DNA of 54,437 nucleotides from Sphaerotilus sp. GTDB lineage: Bacteria; Pseudomonadota; Gammaproteobacteria; Burkholderiales; Burkholderiaceae_C. A model generated the notes under the pieces. It worked only from the letters and a program-made list of their open reading frames with translations. It did no database searches and had not been told where the DNA came from. This document shows positions 8,330 to 16,649 of this stretch, one piece after another. Numbering within the stretch: the first letter of the stretch is position 1; the number at the start of each line of letters is the position of its first letter. Made by a program: the position numbers and the translations under genes. Where the stretch lies: positions 1 to 54,437 of the forward strand of contig NZ_JAAFKF010000012.1 of assembly GCF_013299175.1 (NCBI RefSeq), given 5' to 3'.

Positions 8330-9892
8330 ATGAACCACCTGATGACCACCTGGACCAGGGTGACCCGCCTGCTGCTGGCCACCGCCGCCGCCAGCACGCT
8401 GCTGCTGCACGCCCCCACGTCGGCCCAGACCGCCGCCTCGCCCCAGGTGCTGAGCAGCGGCGTCAGCGTCGGGCCGATCACCGACGCCCTCCAGAGCACG
8501 CGCTACTACGCCCTCACGGTGCCGGCCGGCGCCACCGCCGCCAGCTTCGCCATCACGGGCTTATCGGGCGATTGCGACCTGTACGTGAAGCAAGGTGCGC
8601 TGCCCACCACCACCGCGTGGGACTACCGGCCGTACCTGTCCAGCTCGAACGAGTCGGTGTCGGTGACCAACCCCGCCGCCGGCACCTGGTACGTGATGCT
8701 GCGCGGCTACCAGGCGTACAGCGGCGTCACCCTCAAGGCCACCTACACCGGCGGCAGCGGCGCGGTCACTGCAGCAGCCACGCCGGTGTTCAGCCCGGCC
8801 CCGGGCAGCTATTCGGGCCAGACCAGCGTGAGCCTGTCGTCGGCCACCGCCAACGCCGTCATCCGCTACACCCTCAACGGCACGGCCCCCACCACTGGCT
8901 CGGAGGTGTACGTCGCCCCGATCCTCGTGACCGCGACCACGCAGATCAACGCCGCCGCCTTCGCCACGGGACTCGCCACCAGCCCCGTCACCGCCGGCAC
9001 CTACACCATCAACAACCCGCTGCAGGCGCTGGTCAACAACACCCCGGTGGGCAACCTGGCCGGCGCCCAGGGCAGCACGGCCAACTTCAAGTTCGCCGTG
9101 CCCAGCGGTGTCAGCAGCGTCACCATCGCCCTGTCCGGCGGCACGGGCGACGCCGACCTGTACGTCAAGTACGGCCAACTGGCGACCACCAGCGTCTATG
9201 ACCAGCGCCCCTACCTGAACGGCAACAACGAAACCGTCACGGTCACTACGCCCCGGGCCGGCGACTACTTCGTGATGCTGCACGGCTACGCGGCCTACTC
9301 GGGCGCCACGCTCAAGGCCAGCTACGCCGGCACGGCCACCGCGGGCAAGCCGGACATCGTGGTGGACATGAGCGCCGCCAACCCCCGCATCACCACCGAG
9401 ACCTTCGCCGCCAACGCCTGCGAGATCCAGGAAGGCACCATCACCGCCGGCACGCACAAGCTGCTGCGCTTCACCACCCAGACCCGCAACATCGGCACCG
9501 CCGACCTGGTGCTCGGCAACCCGGCCACCAGCGGCATGTTCGAATACGGCAGTTGCCACGGCCACTACCACTTCCGCAGCTTTGCCCAGTACCGCTTGCT
9601 CGACAGCACCGGCGCGGTGGTGCGCAACGGCAAGAAAGTGGGCTTCTGCCTGATGGACATCACCCGGATCAACACGGCGGCCAATCCGTCGGCACGCTAC
9701 ACCTGCAGCAACCAGGGCATCCAGGTGGGCTGGGCCGACGTGTACAGCTCCAACCTGTCGGGGCAGTGGATCGACATCACCGACGTGCCGGCCGGTGCCT
9801 ACGTGCTGGAGGTCACCATGGACCCGATGAACGTGATCGACGAGCTGGACGAAACCAACAACACGGGGCGCCTCAATGTCACCATCCCCTGA
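8330..9892 (+). CDS. Secreted lysyl-oxidase-like protein with two PPC domains
   Basis: A 520-residue protein with a signal peptide (about 1-33). Domains in order: bacterial pre-peptidase C-terminal (PPC) domain, about 40-145; a chitobiase-C-terminal-like beta domain, about 150-228; a second PPC domain, about 235-335; and a lysyl oxidase domain, about 340-520. The LOX copper site HGHYH is present with His410, His412 and His414. Lys436 in GKKVGFC aligns with the Lys that forms the human LTQ cofactor. The human partner Tyr aligns by eye with Ala469 in GWADVY. LOX enzymes oxidatively deaminate lysine side chains using copper. The target is unknown, and it is divergent from the MbnP-MbnH gene. Confidence 0.83.
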   Translation: MNHLMTTWTRVTRLLLATAAASTLLLHAPTSAQTAASPQVLSSGVSVGPITDALQSTRYYALTVPAGATAASFAITGLSGDCDLYVKQGALPTTTAWDYRPYLSSSNESVSVTNPAAGTWYVMLRGYQAYSGVTLKATYTGGSGAVTAAATPVFSPAPGSYSGQTSVSLSSATANAVIRYTLNGTAPTTGSEVYVAPILVTATTQINAAAFATGLATSPVTAGTYTINNPLQALVNNTPVGNLAGAQGSTANFKFAVPSGVSSVTIALSGGTGDADLYVKYGQLATTSVYDQRPYLNGNNETVTVTTPRAGDYFVMLHGYAAYSGATLKASYAGTATAGKPDIVVDMSAANPRITTETFAANACEIQEGTITAGTHKLLRFTTQTRNIGTADLVLGNPATSGMFEYGSCHGHYHFRSFAQYRLLDSTGAVVRNGKKVGFCLMDITRINTAANPSARYTCSNQGIQVGWADVYSSNLSGQWIDITDVPAGAYVLEVTMDPMNVIDELDETNNTGRLNVTIP

Positions 9893-10775
9893 ACGCACTG
9901 AACACCCTGGACATCCTGATCCTGGTGCGCGGCCCCTGGGCTGGCTGTTGCCGCTGGCGGGCGTGGTGGCCATCGCGGCTGGCGTCTGGTGCTACCAGAA
10001 CCCGGAGGCCGTGCCCGCCGTGGTCCGCGACGCGGCGACGGTCTCCGGCACCGCCGCGGCCCTGCCAGGGGCGTCCGCAGCGGTGGCCGTGGCGAACAGC
10101 GGACACCTCGACGTGCCCGCAGGCGCCACGCCGCTCCCCCGCGCCACCAAGGCCCCGCGACCACTCTCGGCCGCCGCACAGGGCATGGCCCGGCAGATCG
10201 ACCAGCTCGCCAGCCTGCCCCCCGGTGATGACGCCATCGCGCAGGGTCGCCAACTGGCCGCTGCCGCCACACCCGCCACCGCGCCGGCGTTCCGGGAAGC
10301 TTTGCTCAGCACGACCAACCCGGCCGTGGAGCGGATCGCCATCGCGGCCCTCGCCCGCACGGCCGACAGCGCGCTCGTGCAGGCCCTGGCGAACGACTAT
10401 GGCGAGCTGCCTGCCGAACAGCGCGGCCGGGTGCTGCAGGTGCTGGAAGGGGCGGCCAACCCGGCGGCACTGGAGGGCCTGTCGCAGATCGTGGCGGCCG
10501 ACACCAGCGAGAAACGCTCGCCCTTGGTCATGTCGGCGCTGTACGGCATCGCCAGCCTGGGCACGATGGAGAGCGTCGATTACCTGCTGCGGCAGTCCGC
10601 CACCGACGCGGGCGACTATGCACTGATGGCCATGGAGCGGGTGCATACCCGGCAAGGCGTGGAGCTGATCCGGGCCGCCGCCGCGGGCAGCAAGGGCCAC
10701 GAGCAGCTCACCCCGAGCCTGCGCAGCAACCTGAACCGCATCGCCAGCGCAGCCGAGGCGAAAATCACGCCATGA
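9876..10775 (+). CDS. Membrane-anchored HEAT-like repeat protein
   Basis: A 299-residue protein with one N-terminal membrane segment (WLLPLAGVVAIAAGVW, about 23-40), an Ala/Pro-rich linker, then an alpha-helical region of HEAT-like repeats from about residue 105. It starts inside the 3' end of the lysyl-oxidase-like gene (17-nt overlap) and ends in an ATGA overlap with the next gene, so the three genes form one operon. The helical domain would face the periplasm if the anchor is uncleaved. No catalytic motif is visible. A scaffold or partner role for the secreted oxidase is a guess. Confidence 0.75.
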   Translation: MSPSPERTEHPGHPDPGARPLGWLLPLAGVVAIAAGVWCYQNPEAVPAVVRDAATVSGTAAALPGASAAVAVANSGHLDVPAGATPLPRATKAPRPLSAAAQGMARQIDQLASLPPGDDAIAQGRQLAAAATPATAPAFREALLSTTNPAVERIAIAALARTADSALVQALANDYGELPAEQRGRVLQVLEGAANPAALEGLSQIVAADTSEKRSPLVMSALYGIASLGTMESVDYLLRQSATDAGDYALMAMERVHTRQGVELIRAAAAGSKGHEQLTPSLRSNLNRIASAAEAKITP

Positions 10776-11128
10776 CAATGCCCATGCCCATGCCCATGAA
10801 TTTCTCCGACACCCTCAAGACCCTCCCCGGCATCGGGCATCTGGCCGGACTCGATCTGCTGGATGCGGCTGGCCGAACCATCGCCACGGTCAGCAACCGC
10901 CCCGGCCAGGCCGGCTCGGTCTGCGTCTACCACGCCCTGGCACAGCGCCATGGCCAGATCGACGCCGACGCGGCCCGCACAGGGCTGGCCCTCTACGCCG
11001 AGCACACGGCCGACGCCCGCGCCTTCCCCGGCAAGCACCCGAACATCGACCGGCTCCTGGCCATCACGGCTGGCACGCTCGGGCCGCTGCAGGTGTGCCC
11101 CATTCCTGTGGAGGGTCCAGGCACCTGA
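10772..11128 (+). CDS. DUF2322-like small protein
   Basis: A 118-residue soluble protein with conserved-looking segments LPGIGHLAGLDLLD, PGQAGSVCVYHAL and PGKHPNIDRLLAI, which I associate with the DUF2322 family. Its function is unknown. The start overlaps the previous stop by 4 nt. The 5' end carries a tandem hexamer (CCCATG three times) that gives four in-frame ATG codons after the first. The last one, beginning MNFSDTL, may be the true or alternative start. Changes in hexamer number would alter only the N-terminus. Confidence 0.72.
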   Translation: MTMPMPMPMNFSDTLKTLPGIGHLAGLDLLDAAGRTIATVSNRPGQAGSVCVYHALAQRHGQIDADAARTGLALYAEHTADARAFPGKHPNIDRLLAITAGTLGPLQVCPIPVEGPGT

Positions 11129-11509
11129 CACCGGGATGGGCGCCGACGCTGTTGCGCTGGCTGACAAAGGACACGAAGGTATCGAAGGTCAGCGGCCGGC
11201 CATAGCCAAAGCCCTGCACCACGTCGCAGTGCATCCCGCGCAGCATCGCCATTTCCTCCTCCGTCTCGGCGCCCTCGGCCACGACATCCATGCACAGCGC
11301 GTGCGCCAGACCCACCAGGCTGCGCACGATGGTCTCGACACACAAGGTCCGACTCGCTTGCATCAATTCCCGCTCCTGGACACGGCCGACGGCAGATCGG
11401 CGAATGGTGGTATATCGACGCGCGGAGCCGGTCGTCGTAGCACCCCGGAACGGCAAACTGGCCCCGGTTTCGGCCGCACTCCCGCCGACCAGCAGACCGA
11501 GGAAGCCGC
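11129..11509 (-). pseudogene. EAL-domain remnant in an otherwise gene-free stretch
   Basis: Minus-strand translation from 11363 downward gives IVRSLVGLAHALCMDVVAEG followed by AETEEEMAMLRGMHCDVVQG and FGYGRPL. These are the C-terminal motifs of EAL-type c-di-GMP phosphodiesterases (AEGVET and the QGYLFGRPL-like end). The first two thirds of an EAL domain, including the EAL motif and metal ligands, are missing, and the frame runs on into antisense of the upstream gene. This is a decayed fragment. The rest of this 381-bp gap, about 11430-11509, shows nothing recognisable. Confidence 0.72.
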
Positions 11510-12199
11510 TCAGCCCGGACCCGGCAGATCGACCAGCGCCGCCAGCGGCACCCCGTCCAGCGCGGTGTGGTGGGCGACCAGGAGGGCGCGCCCGGTGGAC
11601 GCGGCGCACTCGGCGCACTCGGCCAGCCGATCGAGCACATGATCGACCGAGCGCAGGTCCAGCGCCGCGAACGGGTCGTCGAACAGCGTCAGCGGCGCCC
11701 CGCTCGCCAGCCCGGCCGCCAGCCGCAGCTTGCGGCGGGTGCCGGTGGACAGCGCGTGGAGGGGCTTGTCGAGGTGGTCGCGCAGGCCCAGCGCCGCCAG
11801 ATCGTCCTCCAGCACCGCGTCGTCCCAGGCCGGGTGCTGGCCGCGGCGCAGCGCGAGGTAGTCGCGGGCGCCCAGGTGGTCCAGCGCCGCATCCGCCGGA
11901 TCGCACCAGAACACCTGCGCCCGGTAGGCCAGCGGCTGCTCGGCCAGCGCCGCGCCGTGGAGCGTCAGCCGCCCGGCCTGCGGCGCCAAGACCCCCGCCA
12001 GCAGCCGCAGCAGGGTCGATTTCCCACCCCCGTCACCGGCCCGCACCAGACTGACACCGGGGCCGAACCGTGCCGACCAGTCCTGGAACAGCGCCGGCTG
12101 CAGGTGTCCTGGCGGCAGGGGGAAACGAAAGGTCAGGCGCTCGATCTGCAGCGCCACGGGCGACGCCGTGCCCGGCTCCATTGGCTGTGCCATGGTCAC
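11510..12199 (-). CDS. ABC transporter ATP-binding protein, orphan
   Basis: A 229-residue nucleotide-binding domain. The Walker A is AGDGGGKST, with Ala instead of the first Gly. The signature motif is LSTGT and Walker B is LTLFDDPFAALD, followed by a switch His region (LLVAHHT). No membrane subunit is encoded nearby, so its partner must be elsewhere or it may act alone. The start codon overlaps the stop of the adjacent Lrp-type regulator gene by 4 nt, so the two are co-transcribed. The small CcmA-like size fits an export or heme-type NBD, but no substrate can be assigned. Confidence 0.8.
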   Translation of the reverse strand: MTMAQPMEPGTASPVALQIERLTFRFPLPPGHLQPALFQDWSARFGPGVSLVRAGDGGGKSTLLRLLAGVLAPQAGRLTLHGAALAEQPLAYRAQVFWCDPADAALDHLGARDYLALRRGQHPAWDDAVLEDDLAALGLRDHLDKPLHALSTGTRRKLRLAAGLASGAPLTLFDDPFAALDLRSVDHVLDRLAECAECAASTGRALLVAHHTALDGVPLAALVDLPGPG

Positions 12200-12675
12200 A
12201 CCTCCAGCGCGGTGGTCTTCTTCACCGTGCGCAACACCAGCATCGAGTTCAGCCGCATCACCCCCGGCAGCCGCGTGAGCACCTCGGTGTGGAACCGCTC
12301 CAGGTCGTCGGCGTCGCGGTAGGCAAAGCGAATCAGGTAGTCATTGCCGCCGGCGACGTAGAAACAATCGAGGATCGCCGGCTCCAGCCGCACCGCCTCC
12401 TCGAAGCGGCGCAGGGTCTCGGTGGTCGTGCGCTCGATGTTGACCACGGTGTACGAGGTGCCGCTCTGGCCGACCGTGCGCGGCTCCAGCAAGGCCACAT
12501 AACGCGCCACGACCCCCGCCTCTTCCAGCCGCCGCACCCGCCGCAGGCAGGCCGATGGCGAGAGATGGACCTGCTCGGCAAGCTCGACATTGGACTGCCG
12601 CGCATCCGCCTGCAACTGGCGCAGGAGGGCGCGGTCGGTGGCATCGAGTTGCACGGGTTGAACCGCAGCGACCAT
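12196..12675 (-). CDS. Lrp/AsnC-family transcriptional regulator
   Basis: A 159-residue feast/famine regulator. It has an N-terminal winged helix (LDATDRALLRQLQADARQSN, then HLSPSACLRRVRRLEEAGVV) and a C-terminal RAM/ligand-binding domain (VAGGNDYLIRFAYRDADD). The start at 12675 was chosen over an upstream in-frame ATG because GGAG lies about 10 nt before it and the N-terminus then matches the family. It is divergent from the omega-amino-acid transaminase gene and probably controls it. An inverted repeat GCAAC-CCT-GTTGC lies in the shared intergenic region. The effector is likely an amino acid. Confidence 0.92.
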   Translation of the reverse strand: MVAAVQPVQLDATDRALLRQLQADARQSNVELAEQVHLSPSACLRRVRRLEEAGVVARYVALLEPRTVGQSGTSYTVVNIERTTTETLRRFEEAVRLEPAILDCFYVAGGNDYLIRFAYRDADDLERFHTEVLTRLPGVMRLNSMLVLRTVKKTTALEV

Positions 12676-12705
12676 GTTGTTGCGTCTCCAGTGGATTTTG
12701 CACAA

Positions 12706-12815
12706 TTCTAGGGCGCAGAGACCTGGGCGCCACCCCCAATTGGCAACCCTGTTGCGTGCGGGTCTGCCTAGACTTCAGGCTGTCACCACACCACCAACAC
12801 ACCAGTCACGACGCC
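12706..12815. promoter_or_regulatory. Divergent intergenic region with candidate Lrp-type site
   Basis: The 110-bp region between the regulator and transaminase genes contains GGCAACCCTGTTGC. Its arms GCAAC and GTTGC are inverted around a 3-nt centre at about 12744-12756. Its place between a regulator and a divergent catabolic gene makes it a candidate operator. No firm promoter boxes can be assigned. Confidence 0.4.
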
Positions 12816-14138
12816 ATGACCACCGCGCACCACGACCCCCGCCTCGACGCCTACTGGATGCCCTTCACCGCCAACCGGCAGTTCAAGCAGGCCCCGCGCA
12901 TGATGACCCGCGCCGAGGGGATGCACTACTGGACCGACGACGGCCGCCAGATCCTCGACGGCGTGGCGGGCCTGTGGTGCGTCAACGCCGGCCATGGACG
13001 GCCGAAGATCGTGCAGGCCATCCAGCAGCAGGCCGCCGAGATGGACTTCGCGCCGCCCTTCCAGATGGGCCACCCCAAAGCCTTCGCCCTGGCGGACGCG
13101 CTCACCCGGCTGACCCCGCCCGGCCTGAACCGCGTGTTCTTCACCAACTCCGGCTCCGAGGCCGTGGAGACCGCGCTCAAGATGGCGCTGGCCTACCACC
13201 GCGCCCGCGGCGAGGGCACCCGCACCCGGCTCATCGGCCGCGAGCGCGGCTACCACGGTGTCAACTTCGGCGGCATCTCGGTGGGCGGCATCGTCACCAA
13301 CCGCAAGCAGTTCGGCGCCATGGTCTCGGGCGTCGATCACCTGCGCCACACCCACGACCCGGCCCGCAACGCCTTCAGCATCGGCCAGCCGGAACACGGC
13401 GCCGAGCTGGCCGATGACCTGGAGCGGCTGGTGGCGCTGCACGACGCCTCGACCATCGCCGCCGTCATCGTCGAGCCGATCGCCGGTTCGACCGGCGTGC
13501 TCGTGCCGCCCAAGGGCTATCTGCAGCGCCTGCGCGAGATCTGCGACAAGCACGGCATCCTGCTGATCTTCGACGAGGTCATCACCGGTTTCGGCCGCAC
13601 CGGCCAGCCCTTCGCCGCGCAGACCTTCGGGGTCACGCCGGACATGATCACCGCCGCCAAGGGCATCACCAACGGTTGCGTGCCGATGGGCGCCGTGTTC
13701 GTGCAGCAGGCGATCCACGACACCTTCATGCAGGGTCCGGAACACGCCATCGAGTTCTTCCACGGCTACACCTACTCGGGCCACCCGCTGGCCTGTGCCG
13801 CCGGACTGGCCACGCTGGAGACCTATGCCGACGGCGGTCTGCTCACCCGCGCCAGCGCGCTGCACGACACGCTCGGTCAGGCGCTGCACGGCCTGCGCGA
13901 ACTGCCGCACGTGGTGGACATCCGCCACTTCGGGCTGGTCGGCGGCATCGAGCTGGCGTCGCGGCCGGGCGCCGTGGGACAGCGGGCGTTCGACGTGTTC
14001 CTGGACTGCTTCGCGCAGGGCGTGATGGTCCGCACCACCGGCGACACGGTCGCGCTGTCGCCCCCGCTGATCATCTCGGCCGACCAGATCGGGCAGATCG
14101 TCGAAACCGTGGCGACGGCCATCCGGCGCGTGGCCTGA
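12816..14138 (+). CDS. Omega-amino acid (beta-alanine):pyruvate transaminase
   Basis: Class III PLP-dependent aminotransferase of 440 residues. The N-terminus YWMPFTANRQFK and the segments GLWCVNAGHGR, FQMGHPKAFALA and TNSGSEAVETALKMA are typical of beta-alanine/omega-amino acid:pyruvate transaminases. The PLP lysine is in ITAAKGITNG, and the PLP aspartate is in IFDEVITGFGRTG. It transfers the terminal amino group of beta-alanine, GABA or similar compounds to pyruvate, which fits the surrounding polyamine catabolic genes. The ATG at 12816 is used because longer upstream extensions are not family-like. Confidence 0.9.
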   Translation: MTTAHHDPRLDAYWMPFTANRQFKQAPRMMTRAEGMHYWTDDGRQILDGVAGLWCVNAGHGRPKIVQAIQQQAAEMDFAPPFQMGHPKAFALADALTRLTPPGLNRVFFTNSGSEAVETALKMALAYHRARGEGTRTRLIGRERGYHGVNFGGISVGGIVTNRKQFGAMVSGVDHLRHTHDPARNAFSIGQPEHGAELADDLERLVALHDASTIAAVIVEPIAGSTGVLVPPKGYLQRLREICDKHGILLIFDEVITGFGRTGQPFAAQTFGVTPDMITAAKGITNGCVPMGAVFVQQAIHDTFMQGPEHAIEFFHGYTYSGHPLACAAGLATLETYADGGLLTRASALHDTLGQALHGLRELPHVVDIRHFGLVGGIELASRPGAVGQRAFDVFLDCFAQGVMVRTTGDTVALSPPLIISADQIGQIVETVATAIRRVA

Positions 14139-14187
14139 GGGGGAACCCGAGGTCCGGCCACGCGGCGGTGCTGGCACACTCCATGCA

Positions 14188-15142
14188 ATGGTTTTCGCGC
14201 CCATGACCATCCAAGACCCCCCTCCCCGGCGCCGTCCCACCGTGCTGGTGCCCGCCTGCCAGCGCACGCTTGGGCAACACCCCTTCCTGATCGCTGGCAA
14301 GAAGTACCTCGACGCCGTGCGGCTGGCCGGCGCGCTGCCGCTGGTCGTGCCGTGGGCGACACCGGACGAACTTGAGGGCCTGCTCGATCTGGCCGATGGC
14401 GTGCTGCTGACCGGCTCGCCGTCGAACGTGCATCCGAGTCATTTCGGTGAAGCGGTCCACGACACGACGCTGCCGCTCGATCCGGTGCGCGATGCGTGGA
14501 CGCTGCCGCTGATCCCGAAGGTGATCGCGCGCGGCATCCCGCTGCTGGCGATCTGCCGCGGCTTTCAGGAAACCAATGTCGCCCTCGGCGGCTCGCTGCA
14601 CCAGGCAGTGCAGGAAGTGCCGGGGCTGCGCGACCACCGCGACCGCGACGAAGACCCGGTCGAGGTGCAATACGGTCGGGCGCACCCGGTGCAGGTACAG
14701 CCCGGCGGCCTGCTCGCCCGGCTGCTCGGCGCGGGCATGGGCGAGGTCCAGGTCAACAGCCTCCACGGCCAGGGCATCCACCGCCTCGCCGACGCAATAC
14801 GGTCGGGCGCACCCGGTGCAGGTACAGCCCGGCGGCCTGCTCGCCCGGCTGCTCGGCGCGGGCATGGGCGAGGTCCAGGTCAACAGCCTCCACGGCCAGG
14901 GCATCCACCGCCTCGCCGACGGGCTGCGGGTCGAGGCGCTGGCGCCGGACGGGCTGGTCGAGGCGTTTTCCGTGGCGGACCCGCGTGGCACCAGTGCCAG
15001 CACCGGCCACGGCTTCGTGCTCGGCGTGCAGTGGCACCCGGAGTGGCAGGCGGCCGACAACCCGGTCTCCCTGGCGATGCTGCGGGCCTTCGGCGCCGCC
15101 TGCCAGGACTACCGCGACCTGCACCGGCCACCGAGCCGCTGA
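14188..15142 (+). pseudogene. puuD: Gamma-glutamyl-GABA hydrolase, disrupted by 127-bp tandem duplication
   Basis: Class I glutamine-amidotransferase-like hydrolase that releases GABA from gamma-glutamyl-GABA, the last step of the Puu pathway. Residues 1-210 read well, with the catalytic nucleophile Cys123 in AICRGFQET. A perfect 127-bp repeat (14667-14793, 14794-14920) then shifts the frame, since 127 is not divisible by 3. The catalytic-triad end, GFVLGVQWHPEW, is found only in another frame ending at 15142. Removing one copy restores one uninterrupted ORF of normal length. As written the gene would yield a C-terminally scrambled product ending at 15177 without the catalytic His/Glu. An alternative start is the ATG at 14203. 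Confidence 0.9.
14667..14920. repeat. Perfect 127-bp direct tandem duplication inside puuD
   Basis: Unit one is 14667-14793 and unit two is 14794-14920, starting GCAATACGGTCGGGC and ending CGCCTCGCCGAC. By eye the copies are identical over their full length, which implies a very recent event or an assembly error. Reversible slippage or recombination could restore the gene. Confidence 0.93.
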
Positions 15143-15242
15143 TCCACCCCTCTCGGGCGGGCCGCAGGGCACGGTGACCGACACCGATCGGATCGCCACA
15201 CCCCTGCTGGTCCGCACCCCGCGACGAACCACGGATCTGCCC

Positions 15243-16607
15243 ATGAACACCCGCAAGCACTTCACCTTCAGCGACCTCGAACACTGGCTCAACGAGCGCC
15301 GCGTCACCGAGATCGAATGCCTCGTGCCCGACCTGACCGGCGTGGCCCGCGGCAAGATCCTGCCGCGCCAGAAATTCACCGAAGACCGCGGCATGCGGCT
15401 GCCCGAGGCGGTGGTCGCCATGGGCGTGACGGGTGAATTCCCCGAAGAAGGCCCGTACTACGACGTGATCAACCCCACCGACCGCGACATGCACCTGCGC
15501 CCCGACCCGGCGACGGTGCGCATCGTGCCGTGGGCGACCGACCCGACCGCGCAGGTCATCCACGACTGCTACGACAAGGACGGCAAGATGGTGCCGTTCG
15601 CGCCGCGTTCGGTGCTGCGCCGGGTGTGTGACCTGTTCGATGCCGAGGGCTGGAACCCGGTCGTGGCGCCCGAGCTGGAGTTCTACCTCGTCGCCCGCAA
15701 CACCGACCCGGACATGCCGCTGAAGCCGCCCATCGGCCGCAGCGGTCGGGCGGAGACCTCGCGCCAGGCGTATTCGATCGACGCCGTGAACGAGTTCGAC
15801 CCGCTGTTCGAGGATGTCTATTCGTACTGCGAGCAGATGGAGCTGAACGTGGACACGCTGATCCACGAGATCGGCGCCGGGCAGATGGAGATCAACTTCT
15901 TCCACGACCACCCGCTGCAGCTCGCCGACGAGGTGTTCTTCTTCAAGCGCACGCTCAGGGAAGCGGCGATGCGCCACAACATGTTCGCCACCTTCATGGC
16001 CAAGCCGATCGCGGGCGAGCCGGGCAGCGCGATGCACATCCACCAGAGCATCGTCAACAAGGACGGCCAGAACATCTTCAGCAACCCGGATGGCACGGCG
16101 AGCAAGGAGTTCTATTGGTACATCGGCGGGCTGCAGAAATACATCCCCGCCGCGATGGCGCTGTTCGCCCCGTATGTCAACAGCTACCGGCGGCTCTCGC
16201 GCTTCACGGCCGCCCCGATCAACATCCAGTGGGGCACCGACAACCGCACCGTCGGCATCCGCTCGCCCGTGGCGTCTCCGGCGGCGCGGCGGATCGAGAA
16301 CCGCGTGATCGGCGCCGATGCGAACCCGTATGTGGCGCTGGCGGCGACGCTGGCCTGTGGCTACCTGGGCATGAAAAACCAGATCGAACCGACGCCCGAA
16401 TGCAAGGGCGATGCCTACCTGGGGGATTACCAGTTGCCGCGCAGCCTGGGCGAGGCGCTGGAGAAACTGCGCAGCGAGAAGGCGCTGGCGGAGGTGCTCG
16501 GCGAGTCCTTCATCACCGTCTACACCGAGATCAAGGAGATCGAATACGCCGAGTTCATGAAGGTGATCTCGCCGTGGGAGCGCGAGCACCTGCTGCTGCA
16601 CGTCTGA
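15243..16607 (+). CDS. puuA: Gamma-glutamylputrescine synthetase
   Basis: Glutamine-synthetase-fold ligase of 454 residues that joins glutamate to putrescine with ATP. The GS catalytic domain is clear: PELEFYLVARN, HEIGAGQMEINF, GSAMHIHQS, the NRTVGIRSP substrate loop and RIENRVIGADANPY. The combination and length match PuuA/GlnA-like polyamine ligases, not housekeeping GlnA. Upstream sits the broken puuD, and downstream is the putrescine transaminase. Frames upstream of 15243 are open by chance, but MNTRKHFTFSDLEHW is the natural N-terminus. Confidence 0.92.
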   Translation: MNTRKHFTFSDLEHWLNERRVTEIECLVPDLTGVARGKILPRQKFTEDRGMRLPEAVVAMGVTGEFPEEGPYYDVINPTDRDMHLRPDPATVRIVPWATDPTAQVIHDCYDKDGKMVPFAPRSVLRRVCDLFDAEGWNPVVAPELEFYLVARNTDPDMPLKPPIGRSGRAETSRQAYSIDAVNEFDPLFEDVYSYCEQMELNVDTLIHEIGAGQMEINFFHDHPLQLADEVFFFKRTLREAAMRHNMFATFMAKPIAGEPGSAMHIHQSIVNKDGQNIFSNPDGTASKEFYWYIGGLQKYIPAAMALFAPYVNSYRRLSRFTAAPINIQWGTDNRTVGIRSPVASPAARRIENRVIGADANPYVALAATLACGYLGMKNQIEPTPECKGDAYLGDYQLPRSLGEALEKLRSEKALAEVLGESFITVYTEIKEIEYAEFMKVISPWEREHLLLHV

Positions 16608-16649
16608 ATCCGCTCGACGACCGACTCCAGACACCAGAAAGACCTGACC

